This document shows positions 1-8,432 of a stretch of 64,000 nt of DNA, one piece after another. Within the stretch, counting starts at the first letter, position 1; each line of letters starts with the position of its first letter. The translations under genes and the position numbers were made by a program. The notes beneath the pieces are model-generated. The model was not told the origin of the DNA and did not search any database. It was given only the letters and a program-made list of their open reading frames with translations. This DNA comes from an uncultured Ruminococcus sp. Its GTDB lineage: Bacteria; Bacillota; Clostridia; Oscillospirales; CAG-272. Location: assembly GCA_902795355.1 (NCBI GenBank), contig CADBKZ010000007.1:38561-102560 (forward strand). The letters run 5' to 3'.

Positions 1-492
1 AAGGCGATGGCCGCCGAGCCAGACCACAACGGTGTTCCGCTCCATGGCCTCGCGGTTAAGCAGGATAGCCGACGCAACGTTGGTAATGGCGCCAATGGCA
101 ACCACATAGAGCGGGTTTTCGGGGCCATGCCGTTCGGCTTCTTCAACCAGATAGGTCGCCGCGGCGGACGGAACGGGTGTGTTTTCGTTTGGCAAATAGC
201 GATCCGACCCGCGATACACATGGGGGATCATATCCTCGCGCCCCATCAGCCCGAGAATTTTCAACGCTTCGGCATAGCTTTTCTCCATACCGTCGGCGGG
301 GGAGCTGCTCTTTTTGTTAAAAAAGGGAGCGATGGTAATTCCAACGGTGTTTGCCCGCTCCGGCGAGCGCAGAAGATAGGCCAGCGCAAATTGGTCGTCG
401 ATTTCGTTATAGGTATCGGTATCGAGAACAACATCCACGCGGCGGTCCGGCGCCTGCGGGGCGCGCACATCGGCAACAGAAAGATTCATCAT
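1..492 (-). CDS. Inosine-uridine nucleoside hydrolase family protein, 5' part (runs off window)
   Basis: Reading the minus strand from an ATG at 492 (a second ATG follows at 489) gives about 164 codons open to the window edge. The protein has the nucleoside hydrolase calcium-binding signature near residues 22-35 (VVLDTDTYNEIDDQFAL) and a later GAITNVASAILLN stretch typical of the family. Such enzymes hydrolyse the N-glycosidic bond of ribonucleosides for purine/pyrimidine salvage in the cytoplasm. An AAGGAG ribosome-binding site sits 6 nt before the first ATG. The C-terminal half lies outside the window, so substrate preference cannot be judged. Confidence 0.85.
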   Translation of the reverse strand, partial: MMNLSVADVRAPQAPDRRVDVVLDTDTYNEIDDQFALAYLLRSPERANTVGITIAPFFNKKSSSPADGMEKSYAEALKILGLMGREDMIPHVYRGSDRYLPNENTPVPSAAATYLVEEAERHGPENPLYVVAIGAITNVASAILLNREAMERNTVVVWLGGHRL

Positions 493-538
493 CGGGTTCT
501 CCTTTTCGGTTCGATGCAGATTTTGAAGAGACGACATT

Positions 539-567
539 ATTATATAACTTCCGGCGGAATTTGTCAA
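539..567 (-). promoter_or_regulatory. Promoter of the nucleoside hydrolase gene
   Basis: On the minus strand TTGACA (562-567) is followed after 17 bp by TATAAT (539-544), about 45 nt upstream of the ATG at 492. This is a perfect housekeeping-type promoter. Confidence 0.75.
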
Positions 568-661
568 CCGTTTTTCGGAAAACTTTTCGGGATTTTCCGC
601 TTGCGGGAAAAGACCGTTTTTTCCGGAATTTGCGGTGCGTGTATGCGAAAATCGCGTTTTT

Positions 662-692
662 TCAAAAAGCGACCGCCCTGTTCGGGCGGTCG
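662..692 (-). terminator. Intrinsic terminator after the GH20 gene
   Basis: GACCGCCC pairs with GGGCGGTC around a 5-nt loop, followed on the minus strand by GCTTTTTG. It lies directly behind the stop codon at 700, so the GH20 gene and the nucleoside hydrolase are probably separate transcripts. Confidence 0.8.
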
Positions 693-699
693 GAAACAA

Positions 700-2571
700 T
701 CAGAAATCGGCCGGCGTTTCAGAGAAATAGGTCCGGTTATAGAGAACATACGGGTTTCCGTCCGAGCCGATCCTTGCGAACGGAAGCTGCTCCTGCTCCA
801 ATTCTTCAATGCGGTCGTACTTGCCGCCGAGATACCCGAGCAACCGCTCGGCAACCGATTCCCAGCGTTCGCGCACGCCGCCCAAGCGCAGTTCCTGCAC
901 CTCGAAGCCGAAGGTTTTGTTTTCCCGATACCATTGGTCGCGGAAAGCGTTCATGAACGCGGAGAGCTTTTGAAGCATCAGGGGAATTTCCCGCTCGGCG
1001 ATCGCCCGCAGGGTCTCGCGGTCGTCGGCACGGTATGCGCGGCGGATGCGCACCGAGCAATCGCTCTTTTCCGTCAGCAGGTCGCAAAGGCGGTAGAGGG
1101 TTTCGTAAACATACCCCCAGCGCGCGTGGCCGACATGCGCCTTCAACGCCTCGGCGTTTCTGCGGCAGGCGTCCGCAACCGTTTCGGGATCCAGATTCTG
1201 ATCCATCAGCCCCATCAGCAAATCGTTATAGAGCAGATATTTGCACGGGTTTCTCCGAACCGTGGGAGAATCCTTTTCGCTCAACCGGTTCGGGAAATCG
1301 AGAACCAGCAGATCGTCCAGACCAAGGTCAAAGGTCTCTTTGCAGCGGCGGTCGAGCAGATCATGGTCCGGCTCCTTTTTGCCGTAGAGCCATTCGGAAT
1401 AATAGAGAAGCGTTGGCAAAACGCTGAACTGCGAGGCCTCGGCGCCGTTATCGCCCCATCCCGTTACAATGATGTTGCGGATGCCGCGGCGGCAGCAGCT
1501 GGACATCTGGATGTACGCCGATTTCATGGAAAGCGCGTTGAGCGGCGCGAAGCCGTACCACTTGCTGGCGCCGCCCGCGAAGTAAACGGGGTTATCAAAC
1601 TGCTGGTGGCATTGAACCATGTGGTCGAAGATCTGATCGTCCATGGAATAATAATCCCAATACACCAGCGCGACCTCGGGCGGAACCAATTTCCGCACCT
1701 CGTCCGAAATTTCGCCCTCGCGGACATAGTACGCGTCGTTGAACTGCATGCGGAAGAACATATCGCTCCACATCATGGGCCGGTAGCCGTATTTCTTGCA
1801 AAGCTCCACCACGCGCGAGAGGTGCGCCAGCATAATTTCGGGCTTGGGGTGGTAACCGTTGCGTTCGAGATATTTGCCGAGTCCCAGCGTGTGCGCCTCG
1901 TCCATGCCAATGTTAATCCGCTCGGAGCGGAAGCATTCCTTGCAGGTTTTCAGCATGGCGTCGACCAATTCATAGGTTTTTTCCTCGCCCGCCAGAAGGA
2001 TGTCGGCCGTATCGTGGACCTCGCGGAACGCGCCCCATTGCAGAATGCGCGCCAGATGCGCGAGCGTTTGAATGCAGGGGATGATCTCCATGTCGAAGCG
2101 CGCGGCATAAGCGTCCAGCTCTTTCAGCTCCTCTTTGGTAAAGCGGCCGCGCATGTATCCGAAATACGGGTATTCGGGGATCTCGTAGGTATCCTCGGTG
2201 TAGAGCATGATCGAGTTATACCCGCAGAGCGCAAGCAGGCGGATCGTCTTCTTTGCCGTTGGAAGATTATAGACCGCATTGCGCGACATATCCGCCATAT
2301 AGCAAAGCAGATCAAAATCAACGTTCTCTTCCCACCGCTCGACCGATCCTTCCGAAAAGGCGGGAAGCATGGTCAAAATTCGGAAAAAGGTATGCGGCTT
2401 GGTATAGGTCAGGGTAATCCCCTTCCCGGTCTTTTCGAGTGCGTTGACGTTGCCTGCGCGAACCTCGACCTTCATTCCCCCGTTGCCGACGGCAAACGGC
2501 AGTTCGCCCCGTACCTCGCCAAGCGCGAACGATTGGTCGTCGGTCAGTCCCGTAAATCGAAATTGATTCAT
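700..2571 (-). CDS. Glycoside hydrolase family 20-like beta-N-acetylhexosaminidase
   Basis: A 623-residue protein preceded by AAAAGGAG. The central part follows a family 20 TIM barrel: an N-terminal accessory region, then residues about 110-440 with NSIMLYTEDTYEIPEYPYFG near the barrel start and NIGMDEAHTLG carrying the Asp-Glu pair that in GH20 enzymes polarises the substrate N-acetyl group and acts as acid/base. There is no signal peptide, so it is predicted to be cytoplasmic and to act on imported chito- or mucin-derived disaccharides, consistent with the nearby nucleoside salvage gene but not proven by it. The C-terminal 180 residues are helical and unassigned. The family call is fairly safe; the substrate is not. 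Confidence 0.8.
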   Translation of the reverse strand: MNQFRFTGLTDDQSFALGEVRGELPFAVGNGGMKVEVRAGNVNALEKTGKGITLTYTKPHTFFRILTMLPAFSEGSVERWEENVDFDLLCYMADMSRNAVYNLPTAKKTIRLLALCGYNSIMLYTEDTYEIPEYPYFGYMRGRFTKEELKELDAYAARFDMEIIPCIQTLAHLARILQWGAFREVHDTADILLAGEEKTYELVDAMLKTCKECFRSERINIGMDEAHTLGLGKYLERNGYHPKPEIMLAHLSRVVELCKKYGYRPMMWSDMFFRMQFNDAYYVREGEISDEVRKLVPPEVALVYWDYYSMDDQIFDHMVQCHQQFDNPVYFAGGASKWYGFAPLNALSMKSAYIQMSSCCRRGIRNIIVTGWGDNGAEASQFSVLPTLLYYSEWLYGKKEPDHDLLDRRCKETFDLGLDDLLVLDFPNRLSEKDSPTVRRNPCKYLLYNDLLMGLMDQNLDPETVADACRRNAEALKAHVGHARWGYVYETLYRLCDLLTEKSDCSVRIRRAYRADDRETLRAIAEREIPLMLQKLSAFMNAFRDQWYRENKTFGFEVQELRLGGVRERWESVAERLLGYLGGKYDRIEELEQEQLPFARIGSDGNPYVLYNRTYFSETPADF

Positions 2572-2618
2572 GTTCTTTTCTCCTTTTCCATTGGTTTTCC
2601 GTTCGGAAATTCGCTTTC

Positions 2619-2647
2619 AGTTTACCACATTTTGCCCCTTTTGTCAA
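2619..2647 (-). promoter_or_regulatory. Promoter of the GH20 gene
   Basis: TTGACA (2642-2647, minus strand), a 17-bp spacer and TAAACT (2619-2624), about 50 nt upstream of the ATG at 2571. The remainder of the 2572-2969 gap holds no further gene. Confidence 0.65.
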
Positions 2648-2910
2648 CAGCAAAACGCCGGATTCCGCAAGAATTTTCATCGCTCGGAAAAATATTCTTC
2701 GAGTTCGGAAAAGAATCTTTGCGTTCGGCTCTTCCAAAGCGCGTCCGCGGCAACGATCGCTTTCCTCGGTTCCGTTTTACCACACCATTTTACCACAACC
2801 CGCCGGCAATTGTAAATGGAATTTCCGACTGAAAACATGGCATTTCCGACCGGATCCGATAATAAAGCAAAAACCTTTTGTTAATTTTCATTCATAAAAT
2901 CGTCTGCATG

Positions 2911-2938
2911 TTGCAAAAACGAGAAAATCGTGTATAAT
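2911..2938 (+). promoter_or_regulatory. Promoter of the ABC-FtsX fusion gene
   Basis: TTGCAA (2911-2916) and TATAAT (2933-2938) separated by 16 bp, about 30 nt before the ATG at 2970. Confidence 0.65.
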
Positions 2939-2969
2939 AGAGGTATCACATTCCGAAAAGGAGATTGTT

Positions 2970-5900
2970 ATGCTAGAAATACGCAACGTAACCAAAGTTT
3001 ACCGCTCCAAAACGGGAGAGCAGGTCGTCGCGCTCAACAACGTATCGATCTCGTTTCCCGAAACGGGGATGATCTTCATCCTCGGAAAATCCGGCAGCGG
3101 CAAATCCACCCTGCTCAACGTGATCGGCGGGCTTGACGGCTACGACGGCGGCGAATTTGTGATTATGGGAAAATCCTCGAAGGATTTTGCCGGATCGGAT
3201 TTCGACGCCTACCGCAACACCTTTATCGGTTTCATCTTTCAGGAATACAACATCCTCGACGATTTTTCGGTTGGAGCCAACATTGCCCTTGCGCTCGAAT
3301 TGCAGGGCAAAAAGGCGACCAACGAAACGATTAACGCCATTCTGGAACAGGTTGACCTTGCCAACTACGCCAACCGCAAGCCGAACGAGCTTTCCGGTGG
3401 GCAAAAACAGCGCATTGCCATTGCCCGCGCGCTGGTGAAGGACCCGCAGATCATCATGGCGGACGAGCCGACCGGCGCGCTTGACTCCAACACCGGCAAG
3501 CAGATTTTCGACACGCTCAAAAAGCTCTCCGAGAAAAAGCTGGTTCTGGTTGTTTCGCACGACCGCGATTTTGCCGAACGGTATGCCGACCGCATTATTG
3601 AATTGGCCGATGGAAATATCATTTCGGACGTGACCAAGCACGAGCGGGCCGCGGTAAACCTGAACGAGGGCATCCAGCAGGTGGGCGAAAAGATTCTGCG
3701 CATCAAACGCGGCTACCGGCTGACCGCGAAAGACCTTGAAATGATCAACGCCTATCTTGCAAAGAGCGAAAGCGGCATGGTTCTTTCGGGCGACAGCCGC
3801 GTGAACGACGAGCTTCGCTCGGCCGCGGGTCTCTCCGAGGACGGGGGCAGCGCCGTTTTTGAGAACACCGACGGGAATCGGGACGTCCGGCTCCGGCCGT
3901 ACAACGGCGCGGAAACCAAATTCATCCGCTCCCGCCTGCCCATGAAAAACGCGGTGAAAATGGGTTCTTCGGGGTTGAAGCACAAGAAATTCCGCCTGTT
4001 CATGACCATTCTGCTTTCGCTTGTCGCGTTTTCGTTGTTCGGCCTTGCGGACACCATGGCCGCCTACAACAAAGCGAAAACCGCCACCCGCTCGATTCTG
4101 GACGGCAACATTGACAACGCGTCGTTCTCCCTCAACGTCAAGCAAACCAACTACTTCTATTACGACGGCAAAGAGGAAACGAACGAATACTACCAACAGG
4201 CGGCCATGAACGATCGGGACATCGCGTATCTGAACGAGCGCACCGGCCTGCAATTCACACCCGTGTTCAACGGGTCGGAGTCCTCTTACGGCGGCGTTTC
4301 CATCAGCAAATTCATGCCCGACTACAACAGCTCGATTGCCGCCTACCAAGCGCGGCTGAACGGGTTTGTCGCCATGTCCGCCGAGCAGCTTGCGGCCGCC
4401 GGCCTGACCGTTACCGGAAGAATGCCCGAAACCGAGGGCGAGATTGCCCTGCCGAAATTCATTTACGACCAATTCAAGCAATACGGGTTTGAAAATACCG
4501 CAAAAGGCGAACGAATTTCCGCGCAGCAGCTGACCATGGACGCCTCGGGCAACGCAACCTCGATCATCGGCAAGCACATTTCGGTTGGCGGGGGCAACCT
4601 CTCCCGCGCGGACGGCTCGGATTTTGAATATACCGTCGTCGGCATTGTGGAAACGCATTTTGACGAAATACGCTACGAAAAGTTCCTGACCGAACAGAAA
4701 GGCGGCGCCGAAAACGGGCTTGCGGACATGCTTCTGACCATGGAGCTTTCGGATACCCTTTCCTACGGCTTCCACACCCTCGGTTTTCTGACGCCCGACG
4801 CAATCTCCTCGCTCTCCGAAAACGCGCGCGCCTCGCTCGCGGGCAAAGAATACGGAACCTACCTGAACAATTTCAGAATCTTCTGGAATCAACCGCAGCC
4901 CGATCCGGACGGGATTCCGCGGGAAATGGTAACTTTTTGGGGAGTTGCCGGCAGCGACGTTCTTTCCAATTTCAACGTTACGTGGCTCGAAGGCACGGCC
5001 CGCGCTTCCTTGGGCGAAAACGAATATCTGGTGAGCCGCTCGGCCTATCGCCGGCTCCTCGCTTCCTATAATCCTTCGGGGAACGCGACCTACCCGAGGG
5101 CCGCCGCGAAATACGCGGAAAACGGCGGAAACCGGTTCGACCCCGCGCTCCTTGCGGCGTTTATTGAGGATTGCGGGTTGGAGATTTCCGCCATGCCCGA
5201 AGCCGTGAAAGCTCAATTCCAAAGCGACCTGTATTCGGTCGATTTCGGGAGCGATCCGGAAAACACCCTTTATGGGAGCGATCTGCGGTATCGGTTTGCG
5301 CTCTACTATGCCGGCATCGGCGTTTACACGGACGAACTCTGGAAGAACGAATCGTTTGTCAACCGCTTCGGCGGGCCGAGAATGTATTCCGATTGGAACA
5401 CCATGGACGACGACCAAAAGAAGGATTTCTTGCTTTGGAATTTCGCCTCGTTCCTCTTCGACAATTCGGAAAACGAAACTTGGGGAAATTATTCCTTCGA
5501 GCAGGTTGCGGCCGAGGCCGGAAACGCGTTTCAAACGCTCACCGGCGTTTCATACGCTCCAACGGTTCCCGCCCTGAAATGCACCGAGGAAAATTGGAAC
5601 CGCGGCGTTGGAACTTCCATTGAGCATACCGACTACGAGGGCTTCCGTTTGGTCGGCTATTTCTCCGACGGGACCGAGCGCAACAACGGATTGCTCGTCA
5701 GCGACCGGATCCTTACGGATATTGAAGCGCGGCAGCAGTACTCTTCCCGCGTGGTTTCCGCCGAGCATGAAGCAGGCATCTGGGCGTTTGCCATTGCGCC
5801 GATGCCGGATAGCCGCGAAGCGGTTGAAAAATTGGTGGACCTGAACTATGAAGAGGGCGTTGACCTGCAATTCTCCATGCGCAACCAAGTAATGAACACG

Positions 5901-6332
5901 CTCTCCTCGTTCAACAGCTTTATTGAGATCGCCGCAAAAGTGTTCCTCTACGTTGGCATCGGGTTTGCGGTGTTCTCCGCGCTCCTGCTGATGAACTTCA
6001 TCTCGGTCTCCATTTCCTATAAGCGGCATGAAATCGGGATTCTGCGCGCCGTGGGTGCCCGTTCCTCGGATGTTTTCAAAATCTTTTTCAGCGAATCCTT
6101 CATCATCGCGCTGATCAACTACGTGCTGGCCGTAATCGCAACGGTCGTTGCCATCTTCTTCATCAACCGCACGTTCCGCAACGAGGGTCTGAACGTTACG
6201 CTTCTGAACTTCGGCGTCCGCCAACTTGCGCTGATGTTCCTGATCAGCTTGGGCGTTGCGGCAATCGCTTCGTTCCTGCCCGTTTGGAACATTGCCCGCC
6301 GTCGTCCCATCGACGCCATTCGGAACCGATAA
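2970..6332 (+). CDS. ABC transporter fusion: N-terminal ATPase plus FtsX/MacB-type permease
   Basis: A 1120-residue protein with AAAAGGAG 6 nt before ATG. Residues 1-230 form an ABC ATPase: Walker A GKSGSGKST near 35-43, signature LSGGQ near 138, Walker B IIMADEPTGALD near 158-169, then the switch His in VVSHDRDF. A linker leads to a first membrane helix near 345-365, a very large extracytoplasmic domain (about 370-990), and three closely spaced helices with the FtsX permease pattern (MNFISVSISYKRHEIGILRA) up to the C-terminus. This is the MacB/LolCD-like class that transduces force across the membrane to expel peptides or sense antibiotics; the cargo is unknown. ATPase and permease in one chain is typical for this clostridial subfamily. 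It probably forms a homodimer. No regulatory genes adjoin it. Confidence 0.85.
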   Translation: MLEIRNVTKVYRSKTGEQVVALNNVSISFPETGMIFILGKSGSGKSTLLNVIGGLDGYDGGEFVIMGKSSKDFAGSDFDAYRNTFIGFIFQEYNILDDFSVGANIALALELQGKKATNETINAILEQVDLANYANRKPNELSGGQKQRIAIARALVKDPQIIMADEPTGALDSNTGKQIFDTLKKLSEKKLVLVVSHDRDFAERYADRIIELADGNIISDVTKHERAAVNLNEGIQQVGEKILRIKRGYRLTAKDLEMINAYLAKSESGMVLSGDSRVNDELRSAAGLSEDGGSAVFENTDGNRDVRLRPYNGAETKFIRSRLPMKNAVKMGSSGLKHKKFRLFMTILLSLVAFSLFGLADTMAAYNKAKTATRSILDGNIDNASFSLNVKQTNYFYYDGKEETNEYYQQAAMNDRDIAYLNERTGLQFTPVFNGSESSYGGVSISKFMPDYNSSIAAYQARLNGFVAMSAEQLAAAGLTVTGRMPETEGEIALPKFIYDQFKQYGFENTAKGERISAQQLTMDASGNATSIIGKHISVGGGNLSRADGSDFEYTVVGIVETHFDEIRYEKFLTEQKGGAENGLADMLLTMELSDTLSYGFHTLGFLTPDAISSLSENARASLAGKEYGTYLNNFRIFWNQPQPDPDGIPREMVTFWGVAGSDVLSNFNVTWLEGTARASLGENEYLVSRSAYRRLLASYNPSGNATYPRAAAKYAENGGNRFDPALLAAFIEDCGLEISAMPEAVKAQFQSDLYSVDFGSDPENTLYGSDLRYRFALYYAGIGVYTDELWKNESFVNRFGGPRMYSDWNTMDDDQKKDFLLWNFASFLFDNSENETWGNYSFEQVAAEAGNAFQTLTGVSYAPTVPALKCTEENWNRGVGTSIEHTDYEGFRLVGYFSDGTERNNGLLVSDRILTDIEARQQYSSRVVSAEHEAGIWAFAIAPMPDSREAVEKLVDLNYEEGVDLQFSMRNQVMNTLSSFNSFIEIAAKVFLYVGIGFAVFSALLLMNFISVSISYKRHEIGILRAVGARSSDVFKIFFSESFIIALINYVLAVIATVVAIFFINRTFRNEGLNVTLLNFGVRQLALMFLISLGVAAIASFLPVWNIARRRPIDAIRNR

Positions 6333-6342
6333 GGATAAGACC

Positions 6343-6390
6343 TTGAAGGGGGGGGACCTTTTTCTCGCGAGGAAAAGGTTTCCCCTTCAA
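6343..6390. repeat. Nested inverted repeat between convergent genes
   Basis: TTGAAGGGG (6343-6351) pairs with CCCCTTCAA (6382-6390), inside that ACCTTTT (6356-6362) with AAAAGGT (6373-6379), and in the centre the palindrome CTCGCGAG (6364-6371). No T-run follows, so it is not a classical terminator; it may be an mRNA 3'-end stabiliser or an interspersed palindromic element. Confidence 0.6.
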
Positions 6391-6422
6391 ACTTCCCCTC
6401 TCCAAAAAGAGCATACGCTATC

Positions 6423-6466
6423 AAAAAAAAGGACGGCGTTCCGCAATGCGGAACGCCGTCCTTTTT
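6423..6466. terminator. Bidirectional intrinsic terminator
   Basis: Perfect 15-bp stem (GGACGGCGTTCCGCA and its complement) flanked by A8 on the left and T6 on the right. It can end both the plus-strand ABC transcript and the minus-strand aromatic operon. Confidence 0.9.
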
Positions 6467-6515
6467 TCTGCGTTTTTTTCGTGCGTGTGGTAGAAAATCG
6501 GCTTTTTTCGGTTCT

Positions 6516-7544
6516 TCAAAGCGTTTCGGCAAGGTCGAGCAACAGCCGCTCGGTGGTAGCCCAACCAATGCAGGGGTCGGTAATGGATTTTCCGTAGATC
6601 CCCTCTCCGATCTTCTGCGCGCCGTCCTCAAGATAGCTTTCGATCATCAGCCCCTTGACGAGCTTGCGGATCTCGTCGCTATGGCGGCGGGAATGGAGCA
6701 CCTCTTTGGCAATGCGCACCTGCTCGGCATACCGCTTGCCCGAATTGGCATGGTTGGTATCCACGATAACGGAAGGGTTTGCGAGCTTCTTTTCGGCATA
6801 GAATTTCGCCGTTAACGCAAGATCCTCGTAATGGTAGTTGGGGTGCGATTCGCCATGCTTGTTGACATAACCGCGCAGAATGGCGTGGGCATACGGGTTG
6901 CCCATGCTTTCCACTTCCCAACCGCGGTAGATGAACGCATGGGGATGCTGCGCGGCGGTGATGGAGTTCATCATAATGGAAAGGTCGCCGCTCGTCGGGT
7001 TCTTCATGCCGCAGGGAATGTTGAGTCCGCTCGCGGTCAGGCGGTGTTGCTGGTCTTCCACGCTCCGCGCGCCGACCGCCACATAGGAAAGCAGGTCGGA
7101 AAGATACCTGTGGTTCTCGGGATAGAGCATTTCATCCGCGGTGGAAAGCCCCGTTTCGGCAAGCACGCGCGTGTGCATCCGGCGGATGGCGACGATCCCC
7201 GCGAGCAGGTCGGAGTCCTTTTCGGGGTCGGGTTGGTGGAGCATGCCCTTGTATCCGTCGCCGATCGTGCGGGGTTTGTTGGTGTACACCCGCGGGATCA
7301 GCAACAGCTTTTCCTTGGTTTTCTCCTGCACTTCTGCCAAACGGTTGGCATAATCGAGCATGGCCTCTTCGTTATCCGCCGAGCAGGGGCCGATCACCAA
7401 AAGAAAACGGTCGCTCTTCCCCTCGAAAACGGCTTTGATCTCCTCGTCGCGCGCCACTTTGGCGGCCTCGAGCGCGGGCGTGAGCGGGTACATCTCCTTA
7501 ATTTCCTTCGGAATGGGGAGCTTGCGTTTGAAATTCATATTCAT
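6516..7544 (-). CDS. aroF: 3-deoxy-7-phosphoheptulonate synthase (DAHP synthase, type I)
   Basis: A 342-residue DAHP synthase of the AroF/G/H class. It condenses phosphoenolpyruvate and erythrose 4-phosphate, the committed step of the shikimate pathway, in the cytosol. Visible hallmarks are LLVIGPCSADNEEAM (metal-ligand Cys), the PRVYTNKPRTIGDGYKG loop, GARSVEDQQHR and a conserved DTNHANS stretch near 260. It is the last gene of the operon, 24 nt after tyrA, and followed by a strong terminator. Which aromatic amino acid inhibits it cannot be read off, but its place behind pheA and tyrA under one attenuator fits control by Phe or Tyr. The symbol aroF is a class label. Confidence 0.93.
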   Translation of the reverse strand: MNMNFKRKLPIPKEIKEMYPLTPALEAAKVARDEEIKAVFEGKSDRFLLVIGPCSADNEEAMLDYANRLAEVQEKTKEKLLLIPRVYTNKPRTIGDGYKGMLHQPDPEKDSDLLAGIVAIRRMHTRVLAETGLSTADEMLYPENHRYLSDLLSYVAVGARSVEDQQHRLTASGLNIPCGMKNPTSGDLSIMMNSITAAQHPHAFIYRGWEVESMGNPYAHAILRGYVNKHGESHPNYHYEDLALTAKFYAEKKLANPSVIVDTNHANSGKRYAEQVRIAKEVLHSRRHSDEIRKLVKGLMIESYLEDGAQKIGEGIYGKSITDPCIGWATTERLLLDLAETL

Positions 7545-7568
7545 GGGTATTTACCTGTGCTTTCTGTT

Positions 7569-8432
7569 TTAGTCGGGTTTTTTATCGAACAGCGCGCGGC
7601 GCGCCGTGGAAATGCGCATCATTTCTTTGAGCTTTTCGTCGTTCCCATCCGAAAGGTAGGTGCGGATGCGGTGCAATTCCCCCGCGAACGCGTCGATCTG
7701 CGAAACCAACGCTTCCCGATTCAGGCGGAACAGCTCGGTCCACATCTCCTCGTTGATCCGCGCGATGCGCGTCAGGTCGCGGAACGAATCGCCTGTGTAA
7801 TCCTGCAAATGCGGGTCCATGTTGCAGGTCATCAGCGAAACGGCGATGCAGTGGGTCAGCTGCGAGACATAGGCGATCATGCGGTCGTGCTTCTCGGGGG
7901 TCAGCTCGCTGACGTGCGCAAACCCGAGCCGAACGCCGAGGTCGCGGCAAAGTTCAATCGCCTCGGGCGTGTTGCGGTCGGTGGGGGTAACAATGTAGTT
8001 CGCGTTGCGGAAAATGCCCGCGTCCGCGTTCTCAACGCCGTACACCTCTTTGCCCGCCATGGGGTGCGCCCCGATGAACTCCACGCCGCTCGGCAGCAGC
8101 TCCTGAACGCGATAGACCACGCTTGATTTCACACCCGTTACGTCGGTCAGCACCGCGCCTTGCCGGAAATAATTTCCGTATCGCGCCACCCACTCCAAAA
8201 ACACATGGGGATAGAGCGCAAACACGGCGACGTCCGCCCACGCGATCAGGTCGGCGGTCGGTTCCGTGGAGCCGCTTTCGATCCACCCTTTCCGCACCGC
8301 GTAGTCAACGGAAGATTGCCGCCGCGTGATACAGCGAACGGAAAAACCCTGCGCCGAAAGCGACTGCGCGTAGCTCCCGCCGAGCAGGCCGAGGCCGACG
8401 ATGAGAATATGTTGATCGGTTGTCAGTTTCAT
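7569..8432 (-). CDS. tyrA: Prephenate dehydrogenase
   Basis: A 287-residue NAD(P)-dependent dehydrogenase that turns prephenate into 4-hydroxyphenylpyruvate for tyrosine synthesis. The nucleotide-binding loop VGLGLLGGS lies at residues 11-19, and GAHPMAGKEVYGVENAD near 140-156 is the typical prephenate-binding region. There is neither a fused chorismate mutase nor a C-terminal ACT domain, so this is the short monofunctional form. Its start overlaps the stop of aroA by 4 nt (ATGA), which indicates translational coupling. Confidence 0.92.
   Translation of the reverse strand: MKLTTDQHILIVGLGLLGGSYAQSLSAQGFSVRCITRRQSSVDYAVRKGWIESGSTEPTADLIAWADVAVFALYPHVFLEWVARYGNYFRQGAVLTDVTGVKSSVVYRVQELLPSGVEFIGAHPMAGKEVYGVENADAGIFRNANYIVTPTDRNTPEAIELCRDLGVRLGFAHVSELTPEKHDRMIAYVSQLTHCIAVSLMTCNMDPHLQDYTGDSFRDLTRIARINEEMWTELFRLNREALVSQIDAFAGELHRIRTYLSDGNDEKLKEMMRISTARRALFDKKPD

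Noticed and set aside
7..2832. 941-codon open frame on the plus strand opposite the GH20 gene
   Set aside because: It is antisense to the GH20 gene and the nucleoside hydrolase, both of which have promoters, ribosome-binding sites and conserved motifs. The product is unlike any protein family; long antisense frames are expected in GC-rich DNA.
2973..5534. 853-codon open frame antisense to the ABC-FtsX gene
   Set aside because: Same reasoning: the opposite strand encodes a clear ABC transporter, and the antisense product is rich in His/Gly/Val without domain structure.
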